64,000 nucleotides of DNA from Psettodes erumei (lineage: Eukaryota; Chordata; Actinopteri; Pleuronectiformes; Psettodidae): positions 2,294,001 to 2,358,000 of the forward strand of contig JAFBJZ010000915.1 in the NCBI GenBank assembly GCA_016785225.1, given 5' to 3'. A program made the translations under genes and the position numbers. Position 1 is the first letter of the stretch. Each line of letters begins with the position of its first letter. This document shows, piece by piece, positions 41,182-53,344 of this stretch. The notes under the pieces are model-generated. The model did no database searches. It was not told where the DNA came from and saw nothing but the letters and a program-made list of their open reading frames with translations.

Positions 41182-43200
41182 GGTGACTGTTCACTTGAGG
41201 CTCTCCACCCGATGAAGAAGGTTTTTAAAAAATTAAGTCAGCTCTTTGGTCCTCTTCAAATGCCAAAAATAACAGAGAAAAAGGATCTCCCTTTTGTAGT
41301 CAGTGTACTAAGCTGACCAAAAAGAAAAAACTCAAGAGAGTCAGTTCAAAGACAAAACAGGATTTCAGAACGTCACCAGACGAATCCACTCAACGGGTCT
41401 TTTACCGCGCTGTGAATGTGAACTGGGTTGTTAAAGTCAACTCAGCTGCCTTCGCGTGCCACCTCTGTCCACCTGTCGCAAAGACATAGGTATGAGGTAA
41501 TGTGGGAGTGTGGGTGGAGCCCTCAGGTGGGATGAGTTGTCAATAGGTGGGCATCAATGATAAAGGGGTATTTCTGAAGTCGAGACAGGGATAGACAGAG
41601 TGTCCGGTGGACCTTTTAGCCTCTCTGACGGAGAGGAGAGGGCCCGACAGGGGCTTTATAATACCCCCCTAGGGGCCCCAGGTGACGCCATAATCCCCTG
41701 TAGGGCCAAGGGCGGGGGGCAGCAGTGTGGGACATCCTAAATCAAACAAACTTAACCCCTATGTTGCCCCCCCCCATAACAAACGAAGGCCAAAAGAGGT
41801 AGAAAGGTGTATCTGAGAGGAGAAACAGATAAAGCAAGAAAGAGTGGAAATGCATGAGAGATATTTAACGGGAGGTAAAGGAAGAGACCAGAGGAAAGAC
41901 TGTATGATATATTCAGCGGGGAGTGTAAACTAGAAGGGACAGCCACGGTGAAGAGCAGCTGGAGCAAAAAGGAGAAAGTTTTCTTTGGGGCATATGTCAT
42001 CTGTTGATATATCATAGCTGTCATAATCAGGGGACAGAAATGCTCATGGACAAGGACAGACAACACACATGCATGCACAAAGACCTGCACACAACACACT
42101 CATGCATATACACATGCAGATAATACAGTTGGGGCCCCCGGACGGAAGTGCCCAAAGCTAACAGCGCTGAACTGACCCATACGCTGAAATGCCTGACCCC
42201 GTGAAACCATTGTCTTTTACAAGCATGTAGGCTACGTATGGACAGGGACGAGGCAAAAATACTTATTAAACTGATGCACAGAAGCAACAGCTAGCAAAGA
42301 ATTGTCTTAAATCTGCAACACTACACGCAGCACCAAAATGCAAAAGTTCAAGATCTCATTTAATGCTTCTGTTTACTGTTCTGTAGACAGTTATACCACC
42401 AACCAATGTTTGTCTGTTAGGGGTGAAAAAGAGAAGAGAGGAGGCGGGGGTCTCTGATGAGGCCTGCAGTTACAAACACTAAAACATGAACTTGACATTG
42501 TCTCAGAGCCGAGAGCCATCACTGGCACTGCTACACAGCCAATGGCATGTGGTGGAGACGTGAGAAGGTGTAGAAGTAGTAAATCTGTTTGACGTGGTGC
42601 AAAAGAAGAAAAACAGCAATGCAGAGGGAAACACGCTGAAAAACAAGGCGCCACGAAGCAACAAATCAACAATAATTTACACAACACAGCGGTCGGGGGC
42701 TTCTGGGAGGTGCTTGACAGTGGTTTGCAATGTGTGAGAGAGTGTGACTTTTACTGTGTTGTAGGAGGACGTACAAACCAGAGCCCTGAATGTTCCCTGT
42801 GTGTGTGCATGGAGCTTGGTAAAGCGAGATGTGTGTGCAGCAGTGCAGCAAAGATGTGGGGGGTGGGGGGTGGGGGGGGGGCAGTGGCAGTGGGGTTACT
42901 GAGAAGCACCGGGGCCATTGCGCCGACCAGTCGAGAGCCATCACTGTTGAGGGCGGTGCGGGGGGTGGGGGTGATGAAAGCAGAACGCTGAGCTTGTCGT
43001 TTTAACTCCCTTTTATACATGTTAGAAAGAACACACACAATGCAAAATGCTGGCGGCACTGAGGCAATTATAGCTATTGTGCATGTTATGTGTGCGTGTG
43101 TATGTGTGGATAAATAGTTTTATTGTTGATCAGTGTGCATATTTGAGTATGTGTGAATGTGTGTATTTGTGTAATGGGTAATTGAACTGCCAGTGATACA
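41182..43200. other. Upstream region of mip, extending towards the next gene
   Basis: No coding exon is supported. A TATA-like element on the - strand (TATTATAAAG, complement of 41654-41663) lies about 470 bases before the mip start codon and could be a core promoter, but the distance is long for this gene and the call is weak. Further along are G-rich runs (about 42850-42890, 42959-42972) and simple GT-rich patches. Confidence 0.35.
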
Positions 43201-44554
43201 GATTGTTAACATGGTTTTATTTTAGCAGTGCTGCAAAATCCAGAAAATACAATTTAAGTATGCATTACCTCAAATACTAATATTAATACACAATGGATAT
43301 AGTGTTCATTATATTAAATGTTGATATTAGAGGGTTAGTCCATCTAAACAAAAGAAATGAATAAACAAACACACCACTGAGTGTACTGGGGTGGATGGCT
43401 AACTGCATGCCTAAATACCACAAAACATTAACAAAACATGTAGGGTTTTTGTATGCTGAATGAGATGACCCTTTAAAGTAGATTTTAAGACAACATGCAC
43501 ATATAGACAACGGATTGATGTAAGCAAAAGTATTGTCTCTCAAACAACTAAAAATGTGCATTCACGTACGCTCACAAACAAGTACTATTTCAAATTACAA
43601 AGCTTATTTTCACTGAAGGTGTTCTTTCTGTAGAGCCATTACAGAGGTATGAAGGTCCATTTAATTGTGAATAGAAGCCCTCGGAGAAGAGACGGGCGCT
43701 AACAGGCACAGACATGAGAGAGATATTGGGCTTATTGAGGGCCTCATTGAACCTGCGGCACAGGGCAAGGACCTTTTTAGCATTTCAAAGCATTTGCAGA
43801 CACGAGATGCAACTGAAAATGGTGAACATAAGGGTGTTTTTCAGCAGCATTTCAATAAGACTATTATGCATTCTAACGATGTGCAAATGTGAAAGTAACA
43901 ATACTGAATCTCACAATATTGGCTACACCTTTTACATGCACTAATGACAGGCAGCTCCAACCTCAAAGGTCACATTCAGTCCCTTTAAAATGCAGCACCC
44001 CAATTATTTCTTTCTACATGTGCAGTTTAAAGCGACAGGGAAACCAATTCATTTTAGCAAAAAATTTTTAAAATGTTATAAGCCTCCAGGATGTGCTGGT
44101 AGTTAAATGAGAAAATAAATGATAGATTAATTATTGATGAAAACAATGAAAGATAAAACAGACACATATTGGGAACATTTGGGAATTCAGTGTCTTGCTC
44201 AGGGACAGTTTGACATGACACATGAACAAATCATAAATGTCACAGTGAGAGAGCTGCTCTGCCATGTGAGCTACAGCTTCCTATAATGCTTACATTGAAT
44301 GTATTGTAAGATAACCCTCCCTCACTGTCAGCTACTGTATAATTTTCTAACATGTTATTAATCATAAATGGTGTTTTCATATGTGAGAATTTTAATGTTA
44401 CTGTATACACAGCTAATTCCTTTTCTTTGGTGGCCACCCCTGCCGAGTCTGCTCTACATGACTGTGACATGAACCCTCCACTATGCATCTTCATAAAAAT
44501 CACTGTAATATTGCACAATGTGTGTGTTTCTATGTTTTTTTCATGCATGTGTCC
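43200..44554 (-). other. Presumed 3' flank of the second aquaporin gene
   Basis: Downstream of the stop at 44555 on the - strand. It is AT-rich with no exon. An AATAAA on the - strand lies near 43216-43221 and could end a long 3' UTR. A fragment near 44100-44160 resembles a common fish repeat. The true transcript end is not determined. Confidence 0.35.
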
Positions 44555-45520
44555 TCAGTTGTTCTCCTGCTTGTTGGTCTGTTTGGCTCTCATGGCGTTC
44601 TGCGTGACAGTGGAGAGTGAGGATCCGGTCATACTGGCCGTCTCCACAATCTCAATGTCCTTACAGGTCAGACACGCCACCAGCTTCTGGCGAGAGGCGC
44701 TGCGTGCAAAGAAAAACTCGTGGGACACTCCCCCCAGCACAGCACCAAGCACCGGTCCAATCCAATAAACCTGCAGGTGGCCAAAAGATAAAAAAGTTAT
44801 ACTGAGGAAAAAGGCATATGGACAGAAAAATACTTGTTTACTTTTCAGTTTATTGTAGTAAGTCTAGTAATGTTTATATTTAATATCACCTGCTGTTATC
44901 CCTTCATGCTGATATTATCAACTGGTCCAGCACACTCAACAAACAAATATTACTTGAATTTCATGACTGAATCAATGTTATTGCTCATTCATATGAACAC
45001 TGGCTACACTGGACAACATTTATAAAACAGTACCACTGGACAGTTGGATGAGGGGCCGCATTGGAGACAGGTTTGGATTGCGGAGTTTAATCTCACCCAG
45101 TGGTTTTCCCAGAAGCCGGTGATGATTGCAGGACCCAAAGAACGTGCAGGATTCATACAGGCGCCAGAGAACCGTGCCTGACAAAAAACAACAACAACAA
45201 CAAAGAAACAAAAAACAACACATACTTAGCAGGGGCGCAGGGAGGCTGAAGGTGCTGCAGTGCCTCCGAGCTGCAGGCAGGGGTGCAGTGTCATTTTTTT
45301 TGTATACATACATTATTTAAAACCATGAAATCAAATTGTTTTATGGAAGAAAATAACTGTTTAAAATGGGTTTGTTATTTTCTACTGATGAAATCTTCCT
45401 ACTGTGCCCATGAAGAGTCAGCAGTCTGGACAGGAGAGAGATTAAAGTTATAACACAGAGCAAAAAAACTATACAAAAAAGATTTTTTTCAATCCCCCAA
45501 ATAAAAAAAAACAACTTACA

Positions 45521-45588
<68 letters not shown>

Positions 45589-48500
45589 TCAAGAGGAGCC
45601 ACGGGCTGTTAGCATTGGAGCAAGCGTGGGAGCGCGCGGGCTGTTAGCATGGGAGCAAGCGTGGGAGCGCGCGGGCTGTTAGCATGGGAGCAAGCGTGGG
45701 AGCGCGCGGGCTAGCAGCTAACGCCACTTACGAGGAGCGACCGTCAGGAAGCCACACGGAACATTCCAGCAAACACATGGAAAGTTCGACGTTAGACCCG
45801 AAGTTACCCGGTTTGGCGAGCCGTGTCAAGAGCCGCGTTTTCTAGTAGGAAAACATGGAACAGAGACCTTCGAACGGTCATTTCAGAAAAGCTGGTTTAC
45901 CAAGTGGAAACCGCGAGAAAAACGTCGTTCTCTGCTTTCCCTGCTGCAAAACCATAGAGGAGAATTAAAACATAAAGGTAGAAACAACAGTCACAGTTAA
46001 GCAGTACAGTACGGCGAAGTCTGGGCAGCACTAGTTGTCTGACTGTAAACAGAAGTGAACGTTTAGCCAACACGAGTTGTCTGACAGTAAACAGCGGCAA
46101 AGTGCAGCTAGCTGCTGTAGCTACATCCGGAATCCGCGCTGCTCGCCGTGTTAGCGCTCTACTGTAACAGCAACGCACTGATGGAGCAGGTGACCTGTTC
46201 AAGAAAAAAAAGAACTCAAGTCAGCTCCAGCTGAAGCGCTGCATGCTCAAACAAGGGAACTACTGACACAAGTGGGAAAGTTAATTGAACTTTAGTCTAC
46301 CTATCTGAACCTCTCCTCCTTCGTCTCAAAACACGGCGAGTTTGATGCAGAGACGACTGACACACCTGGCTTTACACCGCATACACGGTGACATTCTTGA
46401 CTGGATGGACGTTCAGCCACTGATGAAGACATTGATGGACGACACACCTGAACGGAAGTCCACCACTGGCGTCTTCAAATAGGTAGGACATGCATTATTA
46501 TTCGTTCTCGGTCAGTGCTGCCGCCGTGCAGAATCTGTTTAGCCTGTGGTCAGTAGCATGCTTGTGGTAGCCAGGAATTGGCAGTTCTGTGAGCTGAGGC
46601 ACAGTATTCATAATAACGAGCAGGAAGGGCAATGTTAAATTACTGGCACTGCACCAGTTTATATTTGCAGTGAAAACAGCGCAGGTTGATTGTCACAGGG
46701 TCATAGGTCATAGGGAGGATGCGCTGTCCACCCTATTGAAATGGAGAGTATCACTTTAGCTCAGCCTTGCCTGCTTTTGGTGGTTTCAGCGGTTAATTGT
46801 CATTAATTGTCATCTTTTAAAGGCAACTTTTGGCCTGTATTGTTGTGACAGCAGTGTGCGTATCGTTATTTGGACCGAGCCTTATTAGAACTTGTGTGTC
46901 ATGTAGGTGTGTGTGTCATCTGACTGAGCATCTGGCTCTTTACTAGTTCTGATGTGTAGCTTTCAAGCAAAACAATATATAGCTCAGTTGACTGTAAAAC
47001 CCAACACACTGTTGGTATATCAATAGCACGTCTTTGTAGTGTATGTGTGTGTTTTGTGTGCGTGCTTTACAACTTCTAACTAGTGTCCCGCCAGTGTGAA
47101 ATAAAAATACCCCCCCCGCAAATACTGTAGCATGGGCAGCACCTTAGCACCCCCACTCAGATATCACAAACAACTATCTTCAGACACAAGAAGAGCAAGT
47201 GGTCGAATATTTTTAACAGAACACAGCATGAAGCTGTGTGAAAGTTCAACTTACTCCTAGTAATACTCCAGCAGTGTGTGCTAATCCAATGGCTAAATTG
47301 CCTGGTTCTGGACACTCCCTCCGCCGCTGGTCTTCCACCGAGAACACGGTGAACACCATCTGGAAGGTGCACAGAACCTCTATGCCCAGTGCCTGGGCGG
47401 CATTCAACTCTATGGGCACCTGTGTTACATAAAAGAGGTAGAAGAGCAAGACAAGTCAGAGACAATTTGTCCGTCAAATTTCAAACCCTGACAAACCCAA
47501 TAATATTGGGAGAACTGACCCTGGTGACAAAGTGGTCCGCAGTGGATTTCAAGGGCAGGGCCAGGTAAAGGGCCCCGGCTCCTAAAAAGGCCCCCAGACA
47601 CTGTGCAATGATATAAACAAGGGCCCTGAGTGCGTCCAGCTTCCGAGTGGCCAACTGAGACAGAGTCACTGCAGGGTTCACCTGAACAGAGAGCACAAAC
47701 ACAACTTCTGAGGTACTTCTACTTTACTTGATTATTTCCATTTACTTCTACTCTGCTATACCTCAGAGGAATGTGTTGTACCTTTTAAGCCACAACATTT
47801 ATCTGACAGCTGTAGTAACTGTCTACGTCAAGATGTGTTTATTTGTGGCTTGTGACCTGGGATTGATTTACAAGTACTTTTACTTTGGATTATTTAAGTA
47901 CATTTAATTGAAAAATCTTTTTTACCTTTCCTCTAATGCAGGACTTTTACAATCTTTACTTTGTGGTATAAGTACATCTACTTAAGTAAAGACTCTAAGC
48001 AGTTCTTTCACTGGCAACCTCTCTGTTTCCATCAAGTTCCATCAAGAATTGCAATCAAGTCACCAGAGAAACAGAAAAATTGGATTCTAAAACCATTGTG
48101 TGACTATAAGACGTTCACCTGTGCCCCACTCAGTTCTCCAAAACAGTGTGCCAGTGCAACAATCACCACGCCCACTGCCACAGCTGGGTACAGCGGTCCC
48201 CCGGGGGCCTCTCCAGGGCCTGGCACGGAGGCGCCCAGCACGACGCTCACTAACACCAGGGTGCCGAGCAGCTCTGCCAGCATGGCTCGCCAGAACTGCC
48301 GACTCCGTAGCTCCTCGGAAAAAAAGGTGCACAAAAAAAGACGGGCCGTGTTTAGTCCACCAGATATTTTAAGATGGCAGGCAAATTAAAACGGAAAAAG
48401 ACTGGAGTCCTGCTCAAACCACAAATTAAGCTCCACGATTAAACATGTTTTATAGTCACAGCCTAATAAACACTGTACATCATGATGATTATGCTCATGT

Positions 48501-48904
48501 TTATTTCTGTACTTCGAAAGGCAGTCTTTCCGCTGCCATCAGAAACTATAGAAACTGTCAATGATGACTCAAGTGTTCTTAAAAAACAATAAATGAGGAA
48601 AAAAACAATGAAACCTCATGGCAGTAGCATCAGATATGCTTCATTGTGTTTAAAGTGTCATTGACCACAAGTGAATGGATTATCCCTACATAACATTTCA
48701 TCATTTCATAACCATCTGAGGCGAGAACTAACTAATGCTTCTCCTGCAGCAGTTCAAACTACTATAACATAAACGCTGGTGTTGACGATATGAATTCCCT
48801 TTTTTATTGCAGGATATTCAAGAACATGAGTCCCAAAAATAGAAATCATGAAGGATTTAAACAGCAGTTCAATAAAATAAGATGCTTACCTCACGCCACG
48901 TCAT
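44555..48904 (-). CDS. Classical aquaporin, AQP4-like (possibly aqp14 class), 6 exons
   Basis: This is a membrane channel of the water-aquaporin grade. Exons in transcript order: 48904-48890 (15 nt, Met-Thr-Trp-Arg-Glu), 48313-48119, 47681-47520, 47419-47255, 45177-45097, 44770-44555. Phases agree and predict 277 aa. The 165- and 81-base exons have sizes identical to their counterparts in mip. NPA boxes are at residues 72-74 and 188-190. TM3 (YIIAQCLGAFLGAG) resembles AQP4, and the His-Trp then Val-Tyr-Trp-Ile-Gly junction is typical. The Phe and His positions of the selectivity filter are Val52 and Val176 here; Ala185 and Arg191 complete it. The 15-nt first exon was inferred because the first large exon has no ATG in frame and has a pyrimidine-rich acceptor. 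The tail (CLTCKDIEIVE) is Cys-rich and unlike AQP0. The intron before exon 5 is almost all transposon. The identity within the family is uncertain. Confidence 0.85.
45522..45583. repeat. (TA)31 microsatellite
   Basis: An uninterrupted AT dinucleotide array inside the hAT-like copy B. It is absent from the corresponding part of copy A. Confidence 0.95.
45603..45715. repeat. 35-bp minisatellite, about 3.2 copies
   Basis: Units start at 45603, 45638 and 45673, with a partial fourth at 45708. Each begins GGGCTGTTAGCAT and ends GCGCGC. The first copy differs by one or two bases (ATTGG for ATGGG). It is GC-rich and lies inside copy B. The matching place in copy A (about 11800-11850) has short, degenerate repeats of GCTAGCTCCCGT. 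Confidence 0.95.
47700..48010. repeat. Common percomorph interspersed repeat (AAGTAC-rich)
   Basis: In the aquaporin intron between 48118 and 47682. The order of motifs (CTTCTACTTTACTTGA, then CATTTATCTGACAGCT, then ACTTAAGTAAAGACTCT near 47978-47997) matches a widespread fish repeat I recognise from intronic and intergenic DNA. It is divergent and non-coding. Confidence 0.6.
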
Positions 48905-51550
48905 TTCAAACTCCGAGTATGTTTTTTGGTTGTTTTTTTTTATTGCTCTGTAGCTCCGTCCATCCGTTTGCCCGTGTGTCGCTGTCAAGGTCTGAGGGCT
49001 TCAGGGTTTCTGTTCATCCCTCATTAACTTGTAGAGTCTGAGAGGTCCTTTGATGAGCACAGCCTCCTCCTCCCCCCTCAGCCTCTCTCTCCTCACGCTC
49101 TCCTTACGCGACACCTCGGGCCTTTTCAAGTCTTCCTTTGCACAAACTTTACCCAGCACAAGACCTTGAAAAATGCCTCTCCATCCCTGCTTGTATGTAT
49201 AACACCACATCCTTCCAGTTTTCCTCGAACCAGTTCTAATGACCTTGAAGAATTTAATACATCTTCAGGAAACTAAGAGGAGCCTTTCACTTGTCTTCAA
49301 ACTGAAGTGATTGTGGCCACTTCAGATGTCTGGATAAAAAATCACATATACAGCTGGTTGAGATGCTGCAGTGAGGAAACCAAATCATAAACCACTCATG
49401 AAAAATGACTGAATTGATATGATCTCAGTTGGAAACAGGGCCGTTTCCAGTTAAAGTTAAATACCATTTGCAAGCTTTAACTGTTGTCTCAGTTAGTTTT
49501 GTGGATAGAAATGATAATGTTCAGAGCTCAAAAGAGACACAGGACACACAGTGTTGTGTTGTATAAAATACCCACATTTAACTTTTAACGTGCGACTTTG
49601 TTCAGTACTGATCCTGATCCAGTACTTCACCTGCTGAGCTTGAACTTTAAATCACACACATCAATTTGTGGTGATCAGAATATCCCTGCACGATTGAACC
49701 AAACTGAAAAACATCTGAAGCTTTTTTTTTTTTTTTTTACTTGCTTCACCTCTGGTTCCTATTTGCAAGCACCAGTCTGTTTGTTCAGCATGTAAAACTG
49801 CAGAGTTATGTATCCACTAATCTGAAGACATACAAAGGTATAACATCAACACAACATACAGGTGTTGTCTCCCATCTGGCTGGACTGCACTGGTGTGTCT
49901 TGAGCACCTGGTTCTCATTACTGCGGCTCAGCCTGATTTTCATATCATTTATAGGGGACGGGGACCGTTACTGAGCAGAGACCACCAGAGCAACAGGAGC
50001 AAAAAATATCGTCTGCTCTGAAACGTTCCACTGGGTCACATACGTTTCATTTCAGCAATAGATAAGTATGCAATGGATATGATGTTTCTTTCCATCCATC
50101 CTCCAGTGCTTCACCTCCAGGAATGAGAGATGAGGTTTTTGAAAAGATGCTGGTTGTGCAGTGGAATTGACAGGAGCTGTGTGATGAACAGCAGAACAAG
50201 CGAGCACAGGAAAACAACAAGGTGACGGGTACAAACCCTCCCTTCTGTGTTATGTCGACACTCTACCCAAAGAGCTCGAATACACGATGTCCTCCCTCCC
50301 TCCACAAACTACTTGTGAGGTACCACTCCGATCGCCATGGGGACAAACTCTTTCATGATGCTGTTGCCATAGAACCCTTTTGTGATGCTGCATCTGCGCA
50401 CGCTTTTTTTTTTTCATTTTCACTCTCTGATATCAAACCAAGCACGTACACCTGGTGAAGGCGTTTCACAAACGAGACAGAATTCCTCTGTTTCAGCTCA
50501 GAGGTGTGAACAGGACTTTGGAAATGTCTGCAGTGTAACAAGCCGTAACTGCTTTGCATTATCTGAATATACACGTGTTTTGATACGTTATTTATTTTAT
50601 TCATGACAATATGCACATTTTAGCAGTAGAGCAGAGGCAGCTGACATGATATAGTGATATAGAGATGTTTCTCCTCAATCAGGCAGAACAAGTCCAGAAT
50701 GAACTGGTTGCTTTTTGGGGTGGGGGGGCAGTGTTGGTGTGTTCCATTATACTGTGGATTACCCCCTCCTCTCCACGGCAACTGTGCAACTGTTATCCCC
50801 CCTTTTGTGGGGCTAAGCCCAACTGTGTGGAGTGGGACGGGGTGGGGGCCGCGCTGGAACCCGCTGGCGTGGGGAGTTTTCAGCCCCCTCCACCCAGAGT
50901 GCTGACACGGCCACAATTTCACTCATGCACACAAATATACACGCACTCGCACAAAGTGCCAGCTAAGGGATTTGAGGGAGCAGTAGGGGGCAAAGGGAGA
51001 GACGCCCTCAGAGACACATCGCACGTGCCTTTCATCTCCGCGTAGATCCGTAATGTTATGTTAGATCCGTATGGTTTTTCAACGCATGTGGATTTCCGTG
51101 TAGAATACACTGTAAGTGTGTGGCTGTTGTACTTGACTAAACTGCGCAGCAGCTGCGAGTGATGGCAGGATGTCCCCAGCAGCATGTGCCTCAGACAGGA
51201 CTCTCCAGAGAGCTGCAGAGCCCCAGCCCCCACCCAAACACTTGACCAGATTTCCGTCATGGCGTAGAGCCCTCCGACGCGACATATTGCAGCACTTGAG
51301 CCTTGTGCTATACAACGTGTGGTATAGTGGAGGCATGAGGGCAACAGGCTGCGTCGCTCCAGCACAGACGGATGACCTCCACGGGTGAGAGTAATTTTGG
51401 CTCGCCCATGCCTTTCTCATGTCTTTAAACTGTAGGGAGAGTCTGGAGTGCCGAAGAGAAACCCAACATTTGGGATAAACGTGGAGAAAAGACGCAGAAA
51501 GGAGTCCGATACAAGAGGAAAACACAAGACGCAGTCGCAAAACAAATACT
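48905..51550. other. Intergenic region between the aquaporin and baz2a
   Basis: No exon is supported. It should include the promoter of the second aquaporin, transcribed leftwards, in its first part. A T17 run lies near 49722-49738, and a G-rich patch near 50718-50727. Several frames of 60-150 codons are open by chance, without recognisable domains or splice structure. Confidence 0.5.
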
Positions 51551-53344
51551 CTCTACTAGGTGTGGTTTTTATTCAACTCACAGTACATTCTACAGATGCA
51601 CACGTGTTACATCACCTTAATACAACAGAGTCTTGTAATACCTCCTCTTAAAAATGATGAATTGGTCCTAAAAATATAAAGGAACAAATTTAAAGTCACC
51701 AAAACTGTACATTATTAAAAATTCACTTAACACCACATTTGGTTTTTCATGTCTTTTTTTTCTTTTTTGAAAAAACGTCTCGTCCCTAAGTGTTGTAAGG
51801 AACATCAAAGTTTATTTCCTATCAACGGCTTTGAGTTCAGTGTAAGAAACAAGTTTAAATAAAACCCGAAGTGTGGAGTCATCCTGTCGCCTTCATAGCA
51901 TACCAACCATGCCGCGCAACATCGTACATTGGCCCTTGTACAGCAACAGCAAAACAACAACCAAAAAAAACACAATAAAAGGAATGTAAGACAGAAAACT
52001 AGGCAGGGATGTGCCCAGTGCTTCATTACCACTACTCCTTTGCAATTCTAGTCTTTAAAATGAGAGGATTTCAGCCTCGCAGGTAACCACCTTTAGATGT
52101 TTTCAAGTGAGCAGATGAGCTACAGACAAATGTTTCATCCTGAACCAATCCAACTGCTGCAGTTTTGAAGCTGCAAACGCTACCTTGTGTTGAGGCATTT
52201 TTTGCAGGTATGTAAGACCGACGCGTCAGTGTGAGCAGTGTTCTCCGATCGCACTATTTCACAGATGCTAAAAATGCAGTAGCATCCTCTCAGTTGTGAC
52301 ACAGACCTGGTTTAACAGGCTGATGATTTACTCTTAACAGGAGGGACAGTGAAGTGTAAGAGTCTAAGCCCAGACTGACGAACATTAAAAATCCTCCAGT
52401 TTCAGAAACCAGTGTCTTTCACACAGCAGCAGAAAGTGGGTATGTGTGTGACATCATGTGCATGTTCTGTGTGTGTGTGGGTGTGTGTGTGTGTGCGCGT
52501 GTTGGCGAAATGTGTGTGTGTGTGCAAGACTTTAAGTGGAGGTTATACAACGTCTACTCATGACAGTCCAAAAAACAGATTCCTTTTAGTTTAACTGGCC
52601 TTTTCATAAATCATCTAGATATCTCTATAAGGTAATCTGTACACATTCACTACAAGCTATTGCTATTAAATAATCCCAGCTATTGTAATCTTTATATATA
52701 TTTATATATAGAATATATAATAAAAATATATTGAGCAAAAAAATTACTTCTAGACCACGTTACATTACATTTCCATTGAACAGGTAAGAAATGGCCCGAG
52801 CTCTGTGAAGAGTTTTGATCCATTTTTGTCGTCGAGCGGCGCAAAGCAGGTCCAGTACGCAGCGGTTCGGCTGCAATAGTGTGATTAGTCCCTGACCTTT
52901 AGTATGAGTCTGAGAGCCAAAACACTCAGGGCCTGAGACCATGTCGTGGCCCCGCAGCGGGGCTCGACCCCAGGCCTCGCTACGACATGGGGCTTGTAAA
53001 AGGGCTGTGACAGGAAAACGGGAACAGGAGATGAGGTGCTGAGGTGAAGATGAGAAGACATGGAAGGAAAAGTGACGCGAGAACACGTTCTCGCTCTCTG
53101 GTGATGGGGGATGGGTACGAGTTCAAGCCAGTTCAGCTGGGGGGCCTCGAAAAAGATTCGGCCGGGTAGAGGGAACAATAACAGACAAATAGCCAAAATC
53201 TATACATATATACCTATACATGAGAGAATACACATGGCTGGAAGAACCACCAGACAGTCTTAGCAGTAATGGAGAGAGTGCGACTGGTACGGTGGCAGCA
53301 CCAACAGTCTGCAGCCCCACCATCAGGGGGAATGTTGCAGGCTC
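51550..53344 (-). other. baz2a 3' untranslated region
   Basis: Downstream of the stop codon on the - strand. An AATAAA on this strand (complement of 51568-51573) would place the 3' end near 51550, giving about 1.8 kb of 3' UTR. The region contains GT-rich simple repeats at about 52468-52525 and an AT-rich stretch at about 52690-52730. Confidence 0.5.

Larger units (their letters stand above)
45229..47155 (+). mobile_element. hAT-like transposon remnant, copy B
   Basis: The element begins with CAGGGGCGCAGGG near 45229 and ends with GCACCCCCACTCAG near 47155. The ends share AAGGTGCTGC in inverted orientation, suggesting degenerate terminal inverted repeats. Internally it contains (TA)n, a 35-bp minisatellite and long stretches matching copy A. 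Around 46345-46482 a + strand frame encodes about 45 residues (RRLTHLALHRIHGD followed by a stop), resembling the C-terminal dimerisation region of hAT transposases. I could not identify an 8-bp target duplication, so the exact ends are uncertain. It lies antisense in the aquaporin intron between 47254 and 45178. Confidence 0.65.

Noticed and set aside
41654..41663. TATA box for mip
   Set aside because: Kept only as a weak note in the upstream region because it is about 470 bases from the start codon and no other promoter evidence supports it.
45603..45715. Regular repeats considered as a CRISPR-like array
   Set aside because: The 35-bp units are directly adjacent without variable spacers and lie in a vertebrate transposon; it is a minisatellite.
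48314..48334. N-terminal start of the second aquaporin at 48334
   Set aside because: The codon there is TTG, and the stretch is the polypyrimidine tract of a splice acceptor; a spliced 15-nt exon with ATG explains the N terminus better.
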